A stretch of 64,000 bases of DNA from Antedon mediterranea. Lineage: Eukaryota > Echinodermata > Crinoidea > Comatulida > Antedonidae. The stretch is taken from positions 27,280,070 through 27,344,069 of the forward strand of contig NC_092671.1 in NCBI RefSeq assembly GCF_964355755.1. The letters are read 5' to 3'. Positions within the stretch are counted from its first letter, which is position 1. The number at the start of each line of letters is the position of its first letter. Shown here piece after piece: positions 38,214-52,700 of the stretch. A model generated the notes under the pieces. It was given only the letters and a program-made list of their open reading frames with translations, searched no databases and was not told the DNA's origin. The position numbers and the translations under genes are program-made.

Positions 38214-41020
38214 GTCGTTTATTTCGACTCAAAATTGGTTAAGTAACTTTATCATGAGTACCACACCTTAGAATTAGGCCTCAAAAATACTTTTACGAAG
38301 GAGATCACACAAAAAGTAAAAAATAAATCCTTTAAATTGATGAATTTACAGACGTGTTTCTCGCACATCGGTTTGTGAATTTCGCATACTCCATGTTCAA
38401 TGTTGTTGTTTCTACTATGGAGTGCCAAAAGAGCAATCATAAAAGAGGGCTAAAAACTCAGTAAATTGCGTATATTTAATGCATTTATTGGTGAAAATTA
38501 CGTTCAATTTTATCATATTTTGTCAATGGCAATGCAACAAAAATATTACTGTTGATACTGTACATGGTTTTTGCAGGAACTTTTAGGAATGAAAATCGAC
38601 AAATTCATCATCATAATTACATGTACTGCTGTACTGTAGGGGTATACCTGATCTAAATAATATTCCTCTTAGTCTATAGTCTTACTCTTATTAGTTAGGC
38701 CTAGGGTTGGTTGCTATTTGACAGCAAATTATTAGCAGTAAAATGTTACAGCATTTTATTGACAAAATATATTAAAATTAAACGTGTATTTCAATAATAA
38801 ATGCATTAAAAGAAGACGCATTCAACTGAGTTTTTAACCATCTATTGTTGTTGCTCTTTTGGCGCTCCATAGAAACGAAAATATTGAACTTCGAGTATAT
38901 GCTAAATTCGCGAATGATATGCGAGAAACATGTCTGTAAAATCATCAATTTAATGATTTTTATGTGATTCTTCTTCATAAAAGTAGGTATCCCAATGAAA
39001 GCGCACAGAGGGGTATCACTTTTGAAATATTGACGAAATTCGAAAAAGTAGTATGACTTTGATGTTAAATAAATCGTATTCAATCTTAATTAATACTTAC
39101 AAAATTTATATTGTTTGAAAGTACTTGTTTTAATCTATGTATAAGTGTGTTTATAATTAAAATTAATAAATTAGTTGCCGAGAAAATGCGATTTTAAAAC
39201 GGTTCTAAAATCCCGTCGAGCCGATTTCCGCGCGTTGAAAACCTCATCGGAAAATCCCCATCAGTTTTCAAAACACGATCGCACGATTACCATTGAAGCT
39301 AGCGGATTAATTTTTGTTGTATGTTATCAGGCTTTAAATAAGCTTTAATTTGATACGAAAATCGACTTCTATAAATAGGTTTTTCGTAACGAAAAGTCAA
39401 TTTTGGTGACAAAAATCCAATTTTGATTCACCGTTTATGGAAAAATATTATGGATTTTGGTATTAAATTATAGCTAAATCTACATTGAAATCGATAAAAC
39501 ATAGTTTACAAACGTATTGTGCATGGTAATTGTGCGAACTACATTTTAAAATGGTGCATGAGGCGTAAATCCCGTTCAAAATTTTAAAGATCCAACCATT
39601 ATAATCCGGTGAATATTGTAGTGAGTAAAATATTGTACTCTAAAATACGCGCGTGTTTGTTGTGGCGTTTTCCGTTAAATACATTAATGCACCCTATCAG
39701 CGAATGGTACGTTCCATATTTTGAACACGTTGTTTAGTTTTCCTCGCTCGAGTTCGACCGGCTCGACGCGAGATGTGTGACAGCAGCGATGTCGGAGATT
39801 GACATGTCCTTTTCCGTCGTAGAATATCTGGTTTTACACATTAATTTAACAACTTAAAATTGATGTAATGTGCGGAAGATTTATTATGCAAGTATACAAT
39901 GCAAATGCGTTAGGTTAAAATGTACCGAAGACATTTATTAAGCTAATTTAGCAACGTTACATTTGACTCTGTATACGGCGGTCGAAAGTCATTAACTGCG
40001 ACCGAAATACTTTAACGGTCGCGACTATTGATCGCGAGTAAGCCGTGACTTGGCCTAAACTTTAGCTCCGTATTTCAATTTAATAACGTAATAATACGAA
40101 AAGAAAACAATTTTTATAATGTTATATATACTATTCAGGTAAACAATTAATTGTTTTAATTAACATTGATTATTTTAAATGAGTTTATTTTGACCCATAT
40201 TGTGCGTTTGCCTTAAAAGAGCATATCTTACTTAGCAGCCCGGCTTAGATTTGGTGTCATAATCATACGGGCCTAAAATCTTGTTATACGTATTCAAAAG
40301 TTATATATAATAGTATTTATGATTGAAATTATAAATATAAAGTATATTAAAATATTCTAATAATTATACTTACCGAAAATTAGTGTAAAAGAAAGGAAAC
40401 AGTACACACCGTTTTTAACATACTTTTTCATTTTTTTTTTTTATAATTTTAAATTTCACCATTAAAAATTTTTTTTTTTTCATATACACATCTAAAATAT
40501 ATTTATTAATGAAATATACACTACATTCTAACAAGTACAAAAAAAATTAAATGAATTAGTACAGTAGTTCAAAAGTTACAGATCATTGAAAAATTGCATT
40601 TTTTTCATTTTTTGGGAATTCCAGCAAAAATGGGTGCTAAATGCTTTCCTACCACTTTGCGGACCAATAATTTAAAAAATAGGTTTCGTTGAGGCTCCAA
40701 AAAAAATAGAGTTGTACAACTCTGTGATATCTATAGGTTTAACAAAATTCAAAACTTTTAACTAATTATTGTAAAAGTTATAACCTTTTAAAAATGCTTC
40801 CAATTTCAACTGCAAAAAACACCATTTTTAGGCAAAAAATCGTATATTTTTTTACCACTTTAAATAACCATAACTTTAGAACGGGTAATCGGATTTCAAT
40901 CATTTAAATTGCAAAATGCTAATTACATTAAGTTCTTTATGGTTAACTGAAAGAAAAAGTAAAAAAATTAATTTGAATTTTTTCATTGGGATACCTAATT
41001 CTAGAATTAAAATCAACATG
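38214..41020. mobile_element. Third copy of the E1-type long-inverted-repeat core, split
   Basis: 38214-38983 follows the order of 19945-20690, including CTTTTGGCGCTCCATAGAAAC, at clearly greater divergence. Its right arm is cut at AGTA by the element at 38984-40997. The continuation after 41000 is not clear. Confidence 0.65.
38984..40997. mobile_element. 2.0-kb TIR element with TAGGTATCCCAATGAAA ends
   Basis: A perfect 17-bp TIR (38984-39000 and inverse at 40981-40997), starting and ending on TA. The right ~190 bp recur at 57540-57722. No ORF of interest. Confidence 0.8.
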
Positions 41021-41489
41021 TTTTGGCCTATCAATAATAACAGACGTAGGCCTAGGCTACATTTAGTTTTTGTCACATGATGGGGATATTTTATAATAGC
41101 GATAAATGAAGCATAAAGAAAATGTTAAGCCGCCGGTTGATCACTGTTTTTATTTTGCGATATGAAAAAAAAATCCCAAGTCCTTATAATGCAATTTTAC
41201 CGTACCTTTAGCAAACGGAAGTTAGAATACGGTACCGTATCTTTAGCCACAACGTTTATTTTTAAACTGCAGAGAGTGGTTTTATAAAGAACCAGCTGTA
41301 CATATCAAAACGGCGACGATATGAGTCCGAACATAAAACATTTTATTTTTTTTTAAACAATTCAGTTTTAAAAATCATAAACCATATTTCAATTCCAATG
41401 TGTAAAACACTGTATGGATTAATCCATGATCATAGCAAAAATTGCTATCTCACTGTAAAAAGGTGTGTTTTTGTTTTAGTGAATGTATT

Positions 41490-41840
41490 GATTAGTGACC
41501 GAGACCGGCTACTCCGCCAAACTCGCGCATTTCAAAATAACATCGTAGGGTTGTCTACGAATGCGAGGTAACAAGGTGTGCAAAATTAATGAGTCAATTT
41601 TGACTTGACGGAGGACGAAGTTGTAAATTACTTGGAAGCATTATTAATAAATATTATTATTTAATCATATCGTTTTCTTCATGGTGTTTTTTATCGACTC
41701 GACGGCGAATATATTATAAATAAATAGAAATTTCCCCCAGTAGAGACATGATTGCACCACATGGTGAACCGCGATGAACTAGTTATAGGCTTTTCCAAAT
41801 TCTAAAAATAAAACGTCCAGAAACGATGCCGACAATAAAA
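41490..41840 (-). repeat. Inverse partner of the 13.4-13.8 kb block
   Basis: See the 13440-13790 entry: same blocks in the same order on the opposite strand. Confidence 0.6.
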
Positions 41841-42249
41841 GATCATTAATGATGTATTGTGTGTTTCTCAATTTTTTGATGTTTTTTTATACTATCTTTT
41901 TTAAACATTTTAAATATTTTAAGTACCTATTTATAATTAAAAAAATTGTCACAATTCAGTTTTTCTGTGAAGATGATTTTAATAAATATGCCATTATGAA
42001 TGAATGAAGGAATTCAAAGTCTGATATAATTAATCTTCATTTTTCATGTTTTTGGGAGACAATACATCTTTAACATGAATATATTGATTTTGCATATATT
42101 TTTTATGTTTACGTCGGCGTATTTATAATTTGCTAAGCCAAGGTAGGATTAAATAATTTAATAGCGTAAGCATAGGCTGGCGAATATAGACCCCATCCGA
42201 TGTCGATTCGGCCCACGATGTCATCTTGTCCGCCTAAATAAGATCAAAA

Positions 42250-42426
42250 GTCTTATGTCTTTATTATTATGTAACAAATGTGGTTTATGACATACGCAGA
42301 GGGATCTTTGATCAGGTGTTGATACCGGCTATTGTATTTTTTAAATATATCTTTTAAAAATCAATTAACTTTATTTAAATCAATGCATATAACCTATAAT
42401 TCGTCATAGTGACGAATTAAATCTAG
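42250..42426 (+). mobile_element. Mini-Helitron, second family (forward)
   Basis: Starts near TCTTATGTCTTTATTATTAT, ends with hairpin AATTCGTCA-TAG-TGACGAATT (42398-42418) and CTAG (42423-42426) followed by T. About 175 bp, noncoding. Its partner is at 18129-18370. Confidence 0.75.
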
Positions 42427-43204
42427 TTATGTATTATTATTCTGAAAATAATTGAATTGTAAACATAATTCTTTTGAGTGTTTGTTTATTAAATATATCA
42501 TTACAGATACAGATCTTTTATTGTCATACAAACCAAAATAGTACAGTATGAGGGTATTGCTAAACTGCGCAAACCTCTTTCAAATGGCTTATTATTGGTT
42601 CTATCATGACTAGGACTATCATAGCAAGTAATTTATGAAAAAAAAATTATGAAATTGCTAAGAGTGAATAAGAAGCATAAAGAAAACTATTTATTCTTAA
42701 TTATCTTAAAAGCGTAATATTAACATCAAAATGAGTCATTGTGATATATTAATATTTTATTGACCAGTACTTGTTGGAGTTGTATTATTTTGTACAATGT
42801 AGGTATTAAATTGAAAACTTCTGTGACTTGTGAGTGATTGATGATAGGCCACTGACCTTGCCTTGCTGGGCCTTGACAGCTGACGGCTTTTGAACATATT
42901 TTTTCGGCCTGATTTTTTTCAAAAATCGCATGGTCAGAGTATAAGTCGACCCCCCGATTTTGCAATTAAAATTTTCCCACAAAGTCTCGACCTATACTCC
43001 GGAAAATACGGTATATGATTTTTTTTGCGACTAATTTTTGGTGAAAGCTAATAAACTATTATGATACTTCAAAATGACCCACTTTTTTTCAAAATCTTTT
43101 TTTTTAATTTTTTTTGGAATTAGTCAAAGGGACAATACATCTTTAATTAATTTAAAACGATAAGATAAGTAAATCTGTGAGAATGAGAAAAAGTCACCCA
43201 ATCA

Positions 43205-43258
43205 AGATTTGAACCCGGACCTCCTGCTTAATATGCAGATGTCCTAACCATTAAACCA
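43205..43258 (-). repeat. tRNA-derived SINE or decayed tRNA
   Basis: Minus strand box A TGGTTTAATGGTTAGGA (to 43258) and box B GGTTCAAATCT (43205-43215) with a plausible anticodon arm (CTGC-ATATTAA-GCAG). It resembles a tRNA-Glu-type head, but the acceptor stem pairs at only about five of seven positions and the loop would give an unusual ATT anticodon. A SINE head is more likely than a working gene. Confidence 0.55.
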
Positions 43259-43563
43259 CTGGGGCTTTCATGGTATAATTCAAACCCGATTGGATAGCAC
43301 TCTCGGCGTGTATATATTTATGAATGTTTAAAATTAAAATTGCCAGTTTTTCAGAAAATAAGTTTGTTATTATTTTTTAACAAAGATACTGAGTTTATAA
43401 TGTGTTATTCATGAAAAGCTGTAAGGATAGACACTATGTAACAACAAATGACTGACATACAGTAGATTAGTAAGCCTAAGTATCTCTGGTAATTAGCAAC
43501 AATAACTTATGTTTTCTTTTTTAAAATTTTCAAGATTGAAATTCAGGGCTGTGTTTGACCAAC

Positions 43564-43737
43564 ATGAATTTTACTACTGGTCAAGTTCTTTATCATGTGT
43601 ATGGTCAAGTATGCTACAGAAGCATATCATACGGCCAGCAGCCGTGGAAAGATGGAGCGATTGAGATAACTGCTAATAGTGATGAAGTAATCAACTGCAT
43701 TGTCAAACCTAATTATGGCCACAAACAGAATTTTAAG
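43564..43737 (+). CDS. USP37-like exon 1: start and first half of PH-like domain
   Basis: ATG at 43564 gives MNFTTGQVLYHVYG and then QPWKDGAIEI. An AG acceptor-like site (TTTTCAAG) at about 43533 suggests a 5' UTR exon further upstream. The exon ends in phase 0 before GTACAA. The start is chosen because the distance to the W-K-D-G block is close to that in vertebrate USP37; a TTG nine bases upstream is only an open frame. Confidence 0.75.
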
Positions 43738-46700
43738 GTACAACGTATAATTGTTATTTTTTATTGGTTAACCATTTAACATTATTTTTTTTGTTTTCTT
43801 TAATTTTTGTGTCTCGCATATCTCTAAAACTTATAGACATAACATTTCGTAACTTTCTCAACATATCGTCATTCACGTGAAGTTGCGCAGCTAACATTTT
43901 CATGACGTTTACAATTGCGCAACGTGACTTCCGGGCGATTTTATGAATTTGACGTTTTTAACATAGGTCAAAAACAAAATAACATTTTCAATTGAAAGTT
44001 AGAAAAAGTGTAATTTATATCATGCGCTGTCTGTTAAAAAAAATGGCATGTTTCACAGAAAGTCGCGTGCGCAGGCGAGTTTAAAAATTAGAAATGCGAA
44101 TAATCAATTCTAATCAACTTTCTATGTGTTCTTTTGTCATTTTAAGTGTATAAAAATGTCTACGCGCACGCAAATTTAATATATAGCGTTAATAACATTT
44201 TTTTCGCATGGTTTATGTTTCTTCAGACTTTTCTAATAATTTTACCAACTTTTTAACAATTTCCACTTAAAAAAATGTTCAACAATTCGTCAAAATTATT
44301 CCTTTTTTAAACAGTCATAGTTTCTAAACTAAACGGTGACAGTTATTTTTATTACGTATTCTGAAAGTTGATGAGTTGTAGATATCGGATCATGCATCAA
44401 ATTTTATATATAATCATGCCTTTCTTGGTGCCGCTATTTACTGTATATTAACACGATGAAGGTATTTCAGTAACCGCGAACAAATATTTGTGTAATGAAA
44501 CCGGCCGTGGGGTTAATATCTTCACAAATGCCTAATTTCCAGTCGGAGGATGTGCGTGTGCGTTCAACGTTTCACGCTTCTTATTCATCTCTCTCTTTAC
44601 CGCAAACATTTGTTAATAAAAACTACATTCATAGAGTTAAATGTTTTGTTTGTTATTTATTATAAAATGAACTACGGATCAGGTGCCGTGTTTCTGCCAC
44701 CTCTGTTGGCGATCCAACTGTGTGGACATTCGGGTCCAACTATGTGGACATTATAAATAAAAGAAAGCCGATCGGTCTACGAAAATGAATTGTCCACCAT
44801 ACATAAATCAAATGTGTTCCACGAGTTTGTGATACAAATGTAAAAAACTATGTAAAAGAATAAAAATATTTTAATAGTTTTATCATCATTAAACTGATTA
44901 ATCCTTTTCTGTGCGTATATAAGCAGACCTGAAAAAAGATCATAAGAATAAATAAAAGCACATCAACCATGACTGTTGCATGCTACACAGGATGCACAGT
45001 CAGTGGGTCCCACGTACAATTAAGACGATTGGACCCATAAAGAAATGGTACTGTACTGTACATGATACATTTTTCTTCCTATTAAACACACGTACATTAT
45101 GCCTACTGTGTTTTAAAAGCATTTTATTTGATTCAAAATGCTTATGAAATTAATAGATAATTTTTTTTTCTTATCTTTCACAGTTGCAAAGATCTGCAAT
45201 GGGTTCTCTAACACTCAGTGGTCCAAATCTACTGATAGATTTAAAAGGATGTGGATTGATTAGAGTGAAAACTTGTGATGACGATAATCGGGCTAAACTT
45301 TCACAAATTAAAATGTTTCTTCAGAATTTTAATAACGGTAAATTTTATTATTGACAATATTTGTAAGCTTTTGATTTGAGAGATTATTCTATGTTTCAGC
45401 TTAATTTGAAAAATGAAGTGCAAGTAAATACTGTAACAAGATCGCATCAATCCATGGTGGGCACGACCTTTGTGTTACAATGCATGTACTCTGTACTAAT
45501 TAAAGTAACGCATTGTTGTTAGACCATGCCCCAGGCATCATGTGCTATACGTTAGTTACTTTATTCTCACTATAATACTAATAGCTATAAGAATACAAAA
45601 TCCTTTGTGTTTACCTACAGTACTGTACATGATAAAGCAGATAAAACGGCCATAGGTTATCAGTAGTAGGCTCGCGAAAGTGCTTGTATTACTGTATTTT
45701 GCATAATCAAACTGAAAATTATTTGCAGCATATGCCCGAAAGTTTCTGGTTTGCTTATCAGCAACAGTGTATTGTTCCACTAGTATGAGTAGCTTTAAAA
45801 TCAAACTGTAAATTACCAGATTGTCGCCTTGTTGCCTTCCTAAAGGGTTCCAACCTAGTACCAGAGTACCTTACAACCCTCTCAACTCCACCCCTTAAGC
45901 CTGAAATGAGACTGAGTTTATAAGCATGATAAATTATAAAATAGTTTTATCCATCCTGTAATTGGCGATTTGTTCTCTGTTGAATGTGTATGAATTAAAA
46001 AAAAAAATTATTCATTGTTATACAAATAGTGAATGATTGAGAATATTATTTTCATGAATTGAAAAATTATATATTTTATTTATTTTTTATTCAATGAAAC
46101 AGAGCTCCTTGTTTTATTTATAACAATGAACTACTATAGGTACATGGTCGACTCCCAATAAAAACTAATTGACATGCATTGTTGACTGTAACTTTATGTA
46201 ACAAAAAAAATGTGATGTGCCCATATATGGAGATTTTGATGTCATATCACTACCATATTTGGGCAAATAACACTTTTTGGACAGACCTTTATACACGTTT
46301 CTGCATTATTTCTTTAGGTAAATTAAAGACTCGTAAAAATCGGCCTGATGTTTCATTCCACCTTTCACCGACAGGTCACCTCATACAGGCTGATAATAAC
46401 TACAAGGTAATGTATTCTTTATTTTACAATTTGGTTTCTTTATTAAACATGATCTGCAAAAAAATTTTAAAAGTTGTGTTCGCTTTACGGGAGGTAACAA
46501 ATACGCTGATTTTTATAGGAAACAGGCATGGGTGTCAGTTATGGTAGGTGTCTGCTGGATAGAGGTAAATATTTTGAAATAGGGGGATTGTGGAGGGGTG
46601 CATACAACCTGTTGGAAACGCCTATTATACCCCTTTTACACTATCACCGTAACAGCGGTGTAACCCCGCGGTTGTTAGTACACCGGGCCGTTAAACGCCG

Positions 46701-49700
46701 GTGTTGTGGTTTTTATTGACGAAGCTGAATGTTTTCCGGTGTACCTGAAGTACACGAAGTGTAAACGGTTTTTGTGGTTCAACACCAAGCTGTTAAAGGT
46801 TGTCACAGTATATTACAATATATTATGCAAAAAAAATAGGTTTTTTGCTTAAAATACACCTTTTTTTGCTTACAATAATAATTGTACGATATATTGTCCT
46901 GTTCGTTATTTTTTTTTAAAGGCACAAACAAATTTGTGATTTTTCTTTTCTGCTGAAAATATTGAAATTGTTCGTGTGCATTCTACCTTACCAGAAAGCC
47001 TAAAATAATGTAATATTGGTGTAACTCTACCCTGACCGATTTTATGTTGGCCTAATTATTGAAAAAGGGAAAAATATATATAATACTGACGTCTCAATGG
47101 ATGAAAATGATAACTTTTTTAGGAACGGAAAAAGTACCATATAACAATTTTCCTTCATTGATACATTGTTATGCTAATTAAAAAATACATTTTTATTTTA
47201 AATACTTACCGTACCTACCCTATTTTTACGCCAACCTAACAATTTAAGGCCTATTTAATGTACGTACAGTCTACAAGGCGGAAATGCATTCATTTTAAAA
47301 AGAAAAATAATTGTTAGGCCCTAATTTTTAAAATAATAAATGATAATCTTAATAGCCACAAAGAAAATATTACACTGGACTGCATTCAAAATTAAATAAA
47401 TTGTGTGTAAATTCAGATTATTATGTTTTTATATGAGATTTGTCGATATGTTCAAGTGTTTAAAGGCCAGGTGCGGGCAAAAAAATTCTATTGATCATAC
47501 ATTCCAATAATCATCAATCTATAGTTTCCCCTATGTTTCATAATTTTGGGAATTTTATTTATGTTACACGAGGTTGTTGAAAATAAGCACTTTCTTATCA
47601 GTGGGAGGATAGTTCAAATTACACAGTAAAATCTCTATTCTTTTGTACACAAATTGTGTAAATAGAGAGGTATTTTAAAAAGCTATGAAAACTAAACGGT
47701 GTGGTAAAAAATGTTATCGGATGACTAAATATAGGTAATATAACTTGAATTTTACATTTTTGGTATTTTTATTCAACTTCAGATTTTTGTTTTCATGCTA
47801 TAGCAAAAATTATCCACCGTATATCCACCATCTTTTTTCACCTTCTAGGGAGTCACCAGACATGTTATTACATTAGGTTAACTACCTAACTACTGAAAAA
47901 AGGTCTTCCTGGTTTTTATGGCAGAATATTGTCAAATTTTGTATTTGACCATATTAAGGGAAATTCATGTTTTTTTCGTCTTGATTTCTGTTACAAATAT
48001 TTGATTTATGTACAATTAACCAGATATTATATTTAAAATTCATGCCTGTACCTGAGCTTTAAACGTTTAAACCATAGTCAGTTAAGTTCCATGTGTGCGC
48101 TTGCAATATAATAATTTGATTGACAGCACCGGGGTGATCGATGTAGTGTAAATGGACGCAACTCGAGTTTATCTCGCAGTTTTTTTGGCTAGTGTAAATG
48201 GAAATTGCCTCCGAGTTCAACTCGTGTTCCTCTCTCAGTCGATAGTGTAAAAAGGGTATTAGTAATCTGAATTTTTAATTACACTTCATTGATTAGTTAA
48301 AGATGTATTGTCCCCCTGAAAACTTTTTTTTTTAAATATTTTTGTTGAATAGGCCATTTTAATTGCAGATAAAAGTTATTCACTTTGACCTCAAATTGGA
48401 TCGGAAAAAAAAATTATTTACTCGAGAAAATCGTAATTTAAAGCAAAAATTAACCAACCGGAAGCTATTTGTCTGGAAGACAAACGTGTTCCGGTTTAAT
48501 TTAACCCTTGACCTGAGTTAGCTCATAAATATTCATATTGTATGGATACATTGTGTGGATGATGCTGCATGCTCTCAACAACTACGCGACGATAGCAATG
48601 CATAGAGAGAGAGTCGAGTAGTGACGCGAGACGAATCTTGAAGAAAACACGAAAACAATAGCTAGCAGAATACTACGTTAGAACTGCAGTTGGTAACTTT
48701 GATGTTGAATCTTATTCATTTAGGTGAGTTTTTGTTTCGCTAGCAGGAGAGGCCTATAGCTAGGCCTAGACTCGAATTTGCTGCTACTGTACTAGTCTAC
48801 TACTAATACTAGGCCTAGTACTAGCACAACCACATGGAAGGCAGTCTCGAGTAGCCTTACTGCTGCCTCCTGTTTCTAGAAGTAGAGTGTACTAGGCCTA
48901 GGCTAGGCAGTACACTGCTAGCTAGGGCTAGACCACCACCAGGAGGGATGTATTTTTGTTTTATAATTTGTTGTTTCCATCATGATGAATTGGTTTAATT
49001 TTTTAAGATTTCAACTATCTTTTCTTCAGAGAAAATTACTAAAATAAATCTAAATATTGTTTTGGATGTTTACTGTACAGTATTTTAAAAATATTTTCTG
49101 CATCAAATGTAATACATGAATGTTCAAATCAACATTCGCACAATATTTTTTTTTTTTTCAGGTATTAACATTGATTAAGAACAATAAGAGCAAGTGAAGA
49201 AGTAGTGAGAAACACAACATTTATCGTACAGTGGAAACATTCACAATTTATTGAAACATTTCTTACTATTAAAATGACACTTTGTAATGGATATGAGCAA
49301 TCTTAGAAGACTATCTGCCGTAATTACTGCCACAATCAACACATTGATATTATTAGACAAATTGACACAAAAAACAATACAGGAATTCAATAAGATATAC
49401 TTTATATATATTTTTTATTTTCTCCTTTTGTACTGTAATATTTACAGTAAAATTATGAAGTAAGAGTAAATTTGAAGAATTTATCCTATGTACTGTTGTA
49501 GTAGTATTTTTTATTTATTGAATGTTATGTTTACAAAATAATATACTGTACAAATATTAATGCTTTATAATAAAAAAAATGATAAAACAACATTTTACAA
49601 GCTGGATAGGAACATATTGGCCGAATGCAGCATCACAAATATTTGTCTTGCAATATCCAATCATATTCCAATACCGAGTCTATCATTAGTTGTCTTTTTG

Positions 49701-52700
49701 AAGTACGAATGTGACCTCTGTTCCAGTCTTCATCAGCTTAACATCTTTAAATAAATTTTTTGAAACAATGATGTATAAATAAGTTAAAAGTTTCACAAAA
49801 TCTAAAGTTTTCAATTTCGGCAAAGTACGAAAACCTGGAATTTGGTATTTAAAAATAGATCATGCACATTTAGTGCAAAATGTAGGCTAGTGAAATTGCT
49901 TGCTTTGACATAGTCAAATAAGTACACTAACTTTCTATGGTAATAAAACACATTACAACTTAATAAAGAGGAAACAAATATTTGACTTACTACAGTACAG
50001 AGTAACATAGTGAAGAACATTTGTTTGTGTTGTAAAATGGCTAAGCTGGCTTTTCCCATCTGTCTACTTGTACAATGCTGCTGGAAGGTTCTCAACTTCA
50101 AGCTTGTATTGTAACCATTTTCCCTGAAAAATGTTTGTTTTATTTTTATCATAAAAACTAGTTAAACAAGCTTCAACTGTAAATTATGTATATGGTACAG
50201 CAGGCTGGCTGTATTTTCGGATTGATGGCCTAGCCTAGGCCAGTCTATGAAGAGTACAATGTATAGGGCCTAGCTGGGCATCTTCTGTAGGGGGGTATTC
50301 CTGTAGGGAACCGATTGTCCCACCTGCCTGCGAAATTCCCTGCCTGCTCTACTACTACTAGCCTAGGCCTATGCATGTATTATTCTAGGCCTAGCCTAGC
50401 CCTGAAAAAATCCCAGGCTAAGTTAATTATTTAACCTTCCTGTTATTACAAACGTCTGTCTAGTTTGCGTTATATATACAGTATAATTATTATATTTAAA
50501 ATAACCGTCTAGGCCTACTTTACTTACCGACAAATTAACAGCTCAGCTTTACATACGATCAGGGGAAACCCCGAGTCGCGTCGATCTCTGGTATGTTTGT
50601 TAGATCAGATCTCAGCTGTGTCGATGCTCATTAACATATCATGCATATTTATGAGTTAGCTCTATCGGCCTAATTTTTGAGCTGACAAGTTGGGAAAATT
50701 GATTAACTTATTTTGCTTTTTTCTAAGCGAAATTAATAATTTTTTCTGATTTTTTTTCGCCGAAAGTGAACAACTTTATTATAACTACAAAATGGTCTAT
50801 TCAAAATTTGATTTTATTGATCTTCATTTTTCATATTTTGGGGGACAATACGTCTTTAATATGCATTTTTAGTGTTTTATTTTATAGTACAGTTGTGTTC
50901 TGCTTGCTCAATGATGGCCAGGTCTCCTGTAACACCTCACCAGCAGGCAATTTAATCGGGCCAGTAACAGGGGTCCCAAGTCTACCGCTACTCGCGGTAG
51001 TCTACCGCTTTTAGTACCCATCTACCACGCTACCGCTATCTCGACGTTTTCTACCGCATTTTGATTTTTTTACCACATTTTCAAATTTCCCCATAATTTT
51101 GGCCAAATTGATTTACGGTTACACCCAGGCTCAGCCCAGGTCAACAATAGTCAATAACCAGACAAAAGTTAGGCAGGATGTTGAAACAATGTCTATTCAT
51201 GCAGTCTCCGTGGTCTATTATTGTATTTTTATTTGTATGCACTGCCTTTATAAACCGTAACAATATAAACATGCACGGTATTACACGCCGGACGTAGAAA
51301 AAAAAGAAGCGTGCAACCAACCGTGAATCAATCACGTGGTAACCGGAATACGCGATTATCAATTTTGGGAGGATCCAAGTTTTAACTAAATAAACGCTTT
51401 GATTACACAGTGGTTGAGACACGTTTTTAATAGTTATTACATTTTTAAACACCCTCATAATTAAAAGGCATATGGATTCGCCAAGCAAGTAGGCCTACGT
51501 TTAATAAAAATTTACCTAAGATTGTCGTAAGCTCTTTTGTTCAAACTTGTTATTTATATAGCAATAATCCACCCGTTCCGGCATGCACGCTAGGCCTCTA
51601 TTCTAGCCTAGGCCTACTCCTCGATCGATCGATGTCGATGGTGGGGAATTTCCCAGCAATAAGAAATCGGCGAAATAGCTCATAAACGGCCTACATTTTA
51701 ATGTTATATCTTTAATGCCAGTGTAATTACGTATGGATAAAACAATATAAAACTCAATGTTTTTCATCTGAAATAATATGTAATGTAATGTAGTTATTTC
51801 GATTGTTTTGGGGTTTTAAATGGTAGCTAGCTAGGGCCTAGTAGAAGCCCTATGCTAGGCCTGTGCCTAAAAAAAATGAGTAAATTCTATTGGGCAATAC
51901 TATCATGTGTAAATATTGTACATTATGTAATTAAGTTAAATTATTTTATATACTGAATTTTAGTTAAAATACAGTATATATTTTTAAAATTCTTTGTACT
52001 GAGGATGTGTCCATAAAAAAAATAAGAAGGTAAAAATAATGATGGATAAACCTATGTAAAAATTAAACCAACTTATGTGTAAATATTGTATACTGTATAT
52101 GTAACATATTTAGTTAATTAAGAGACGTAAACGACACGCGTGTTGATTTTCGATTCCCCGCGCGTTGACTTTCGACGCCCCGAAGAATTGAATGTGGTTC
52201 ACGACAAAATCTCCTGCGAATGGACTTTTCCAAGTTGGGACCTCTGCAGTAATTACCATGAAACCATGATTATTAGAAAAAATGCTTGCTTGACTGCTAG
52301 CATTTTACATTTCTGATTGAAAGACAAGAACTATTCTACAGTACTATGTTACCATTTATTAATAATATTTTAGTAAACTGATGAATAAGTTTTCCCCACA
52401 TAATTTAATGTTGTCAATACTGCATTAATTAAAATAATTATACTTTGAAATCATTAGACACCAAATAAAGAGCTTAAGCTAAGTCCTGGCACACCCATCG
52501 GGAGACTGATGCATGATGGGACAGATGAGATGGATATCACCGACTTTGAAGATAATTGTGCTGAATCACTATTGTTCACTGATGTCACTGAAGAAAAAGA
52601 GCTAAATAAAGAAAATGTTCATCATAGTAGGTAAGCGTTAGATAGGTATTAATCAACAGGGGCTGATCCAGCAGTTACAAACACAAGGGAAGTGCTGCAT

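Noticed and set aside
43195-43270. Functional tRNA gene on the minus strand
   Set aside because: Box A and B are good, but acceptor pairing is incomplete and the anticodon would be ATT; a SINE head fits better.
46179-46547. 122-codon plus-strand ORF as one gene
   Set aside because: Only 46318-46406 and 46519-46543 look coding, bounded by splice sites; the rest is intron read through.
48640-49190. 5' UTR exon pair (GTGAGT donor at 48724, T-rich acceptor near 49160)
   Set aside because: Splice-like signals only, inside a TIR element, with no coding continuation; transcripts would be needed.
49811-50152. 113-codon minus-strand ORF
   Set aside because: Lies within the TIR element at 48297-50859, with no domain and no splice context; AT-rich composition can explain it.
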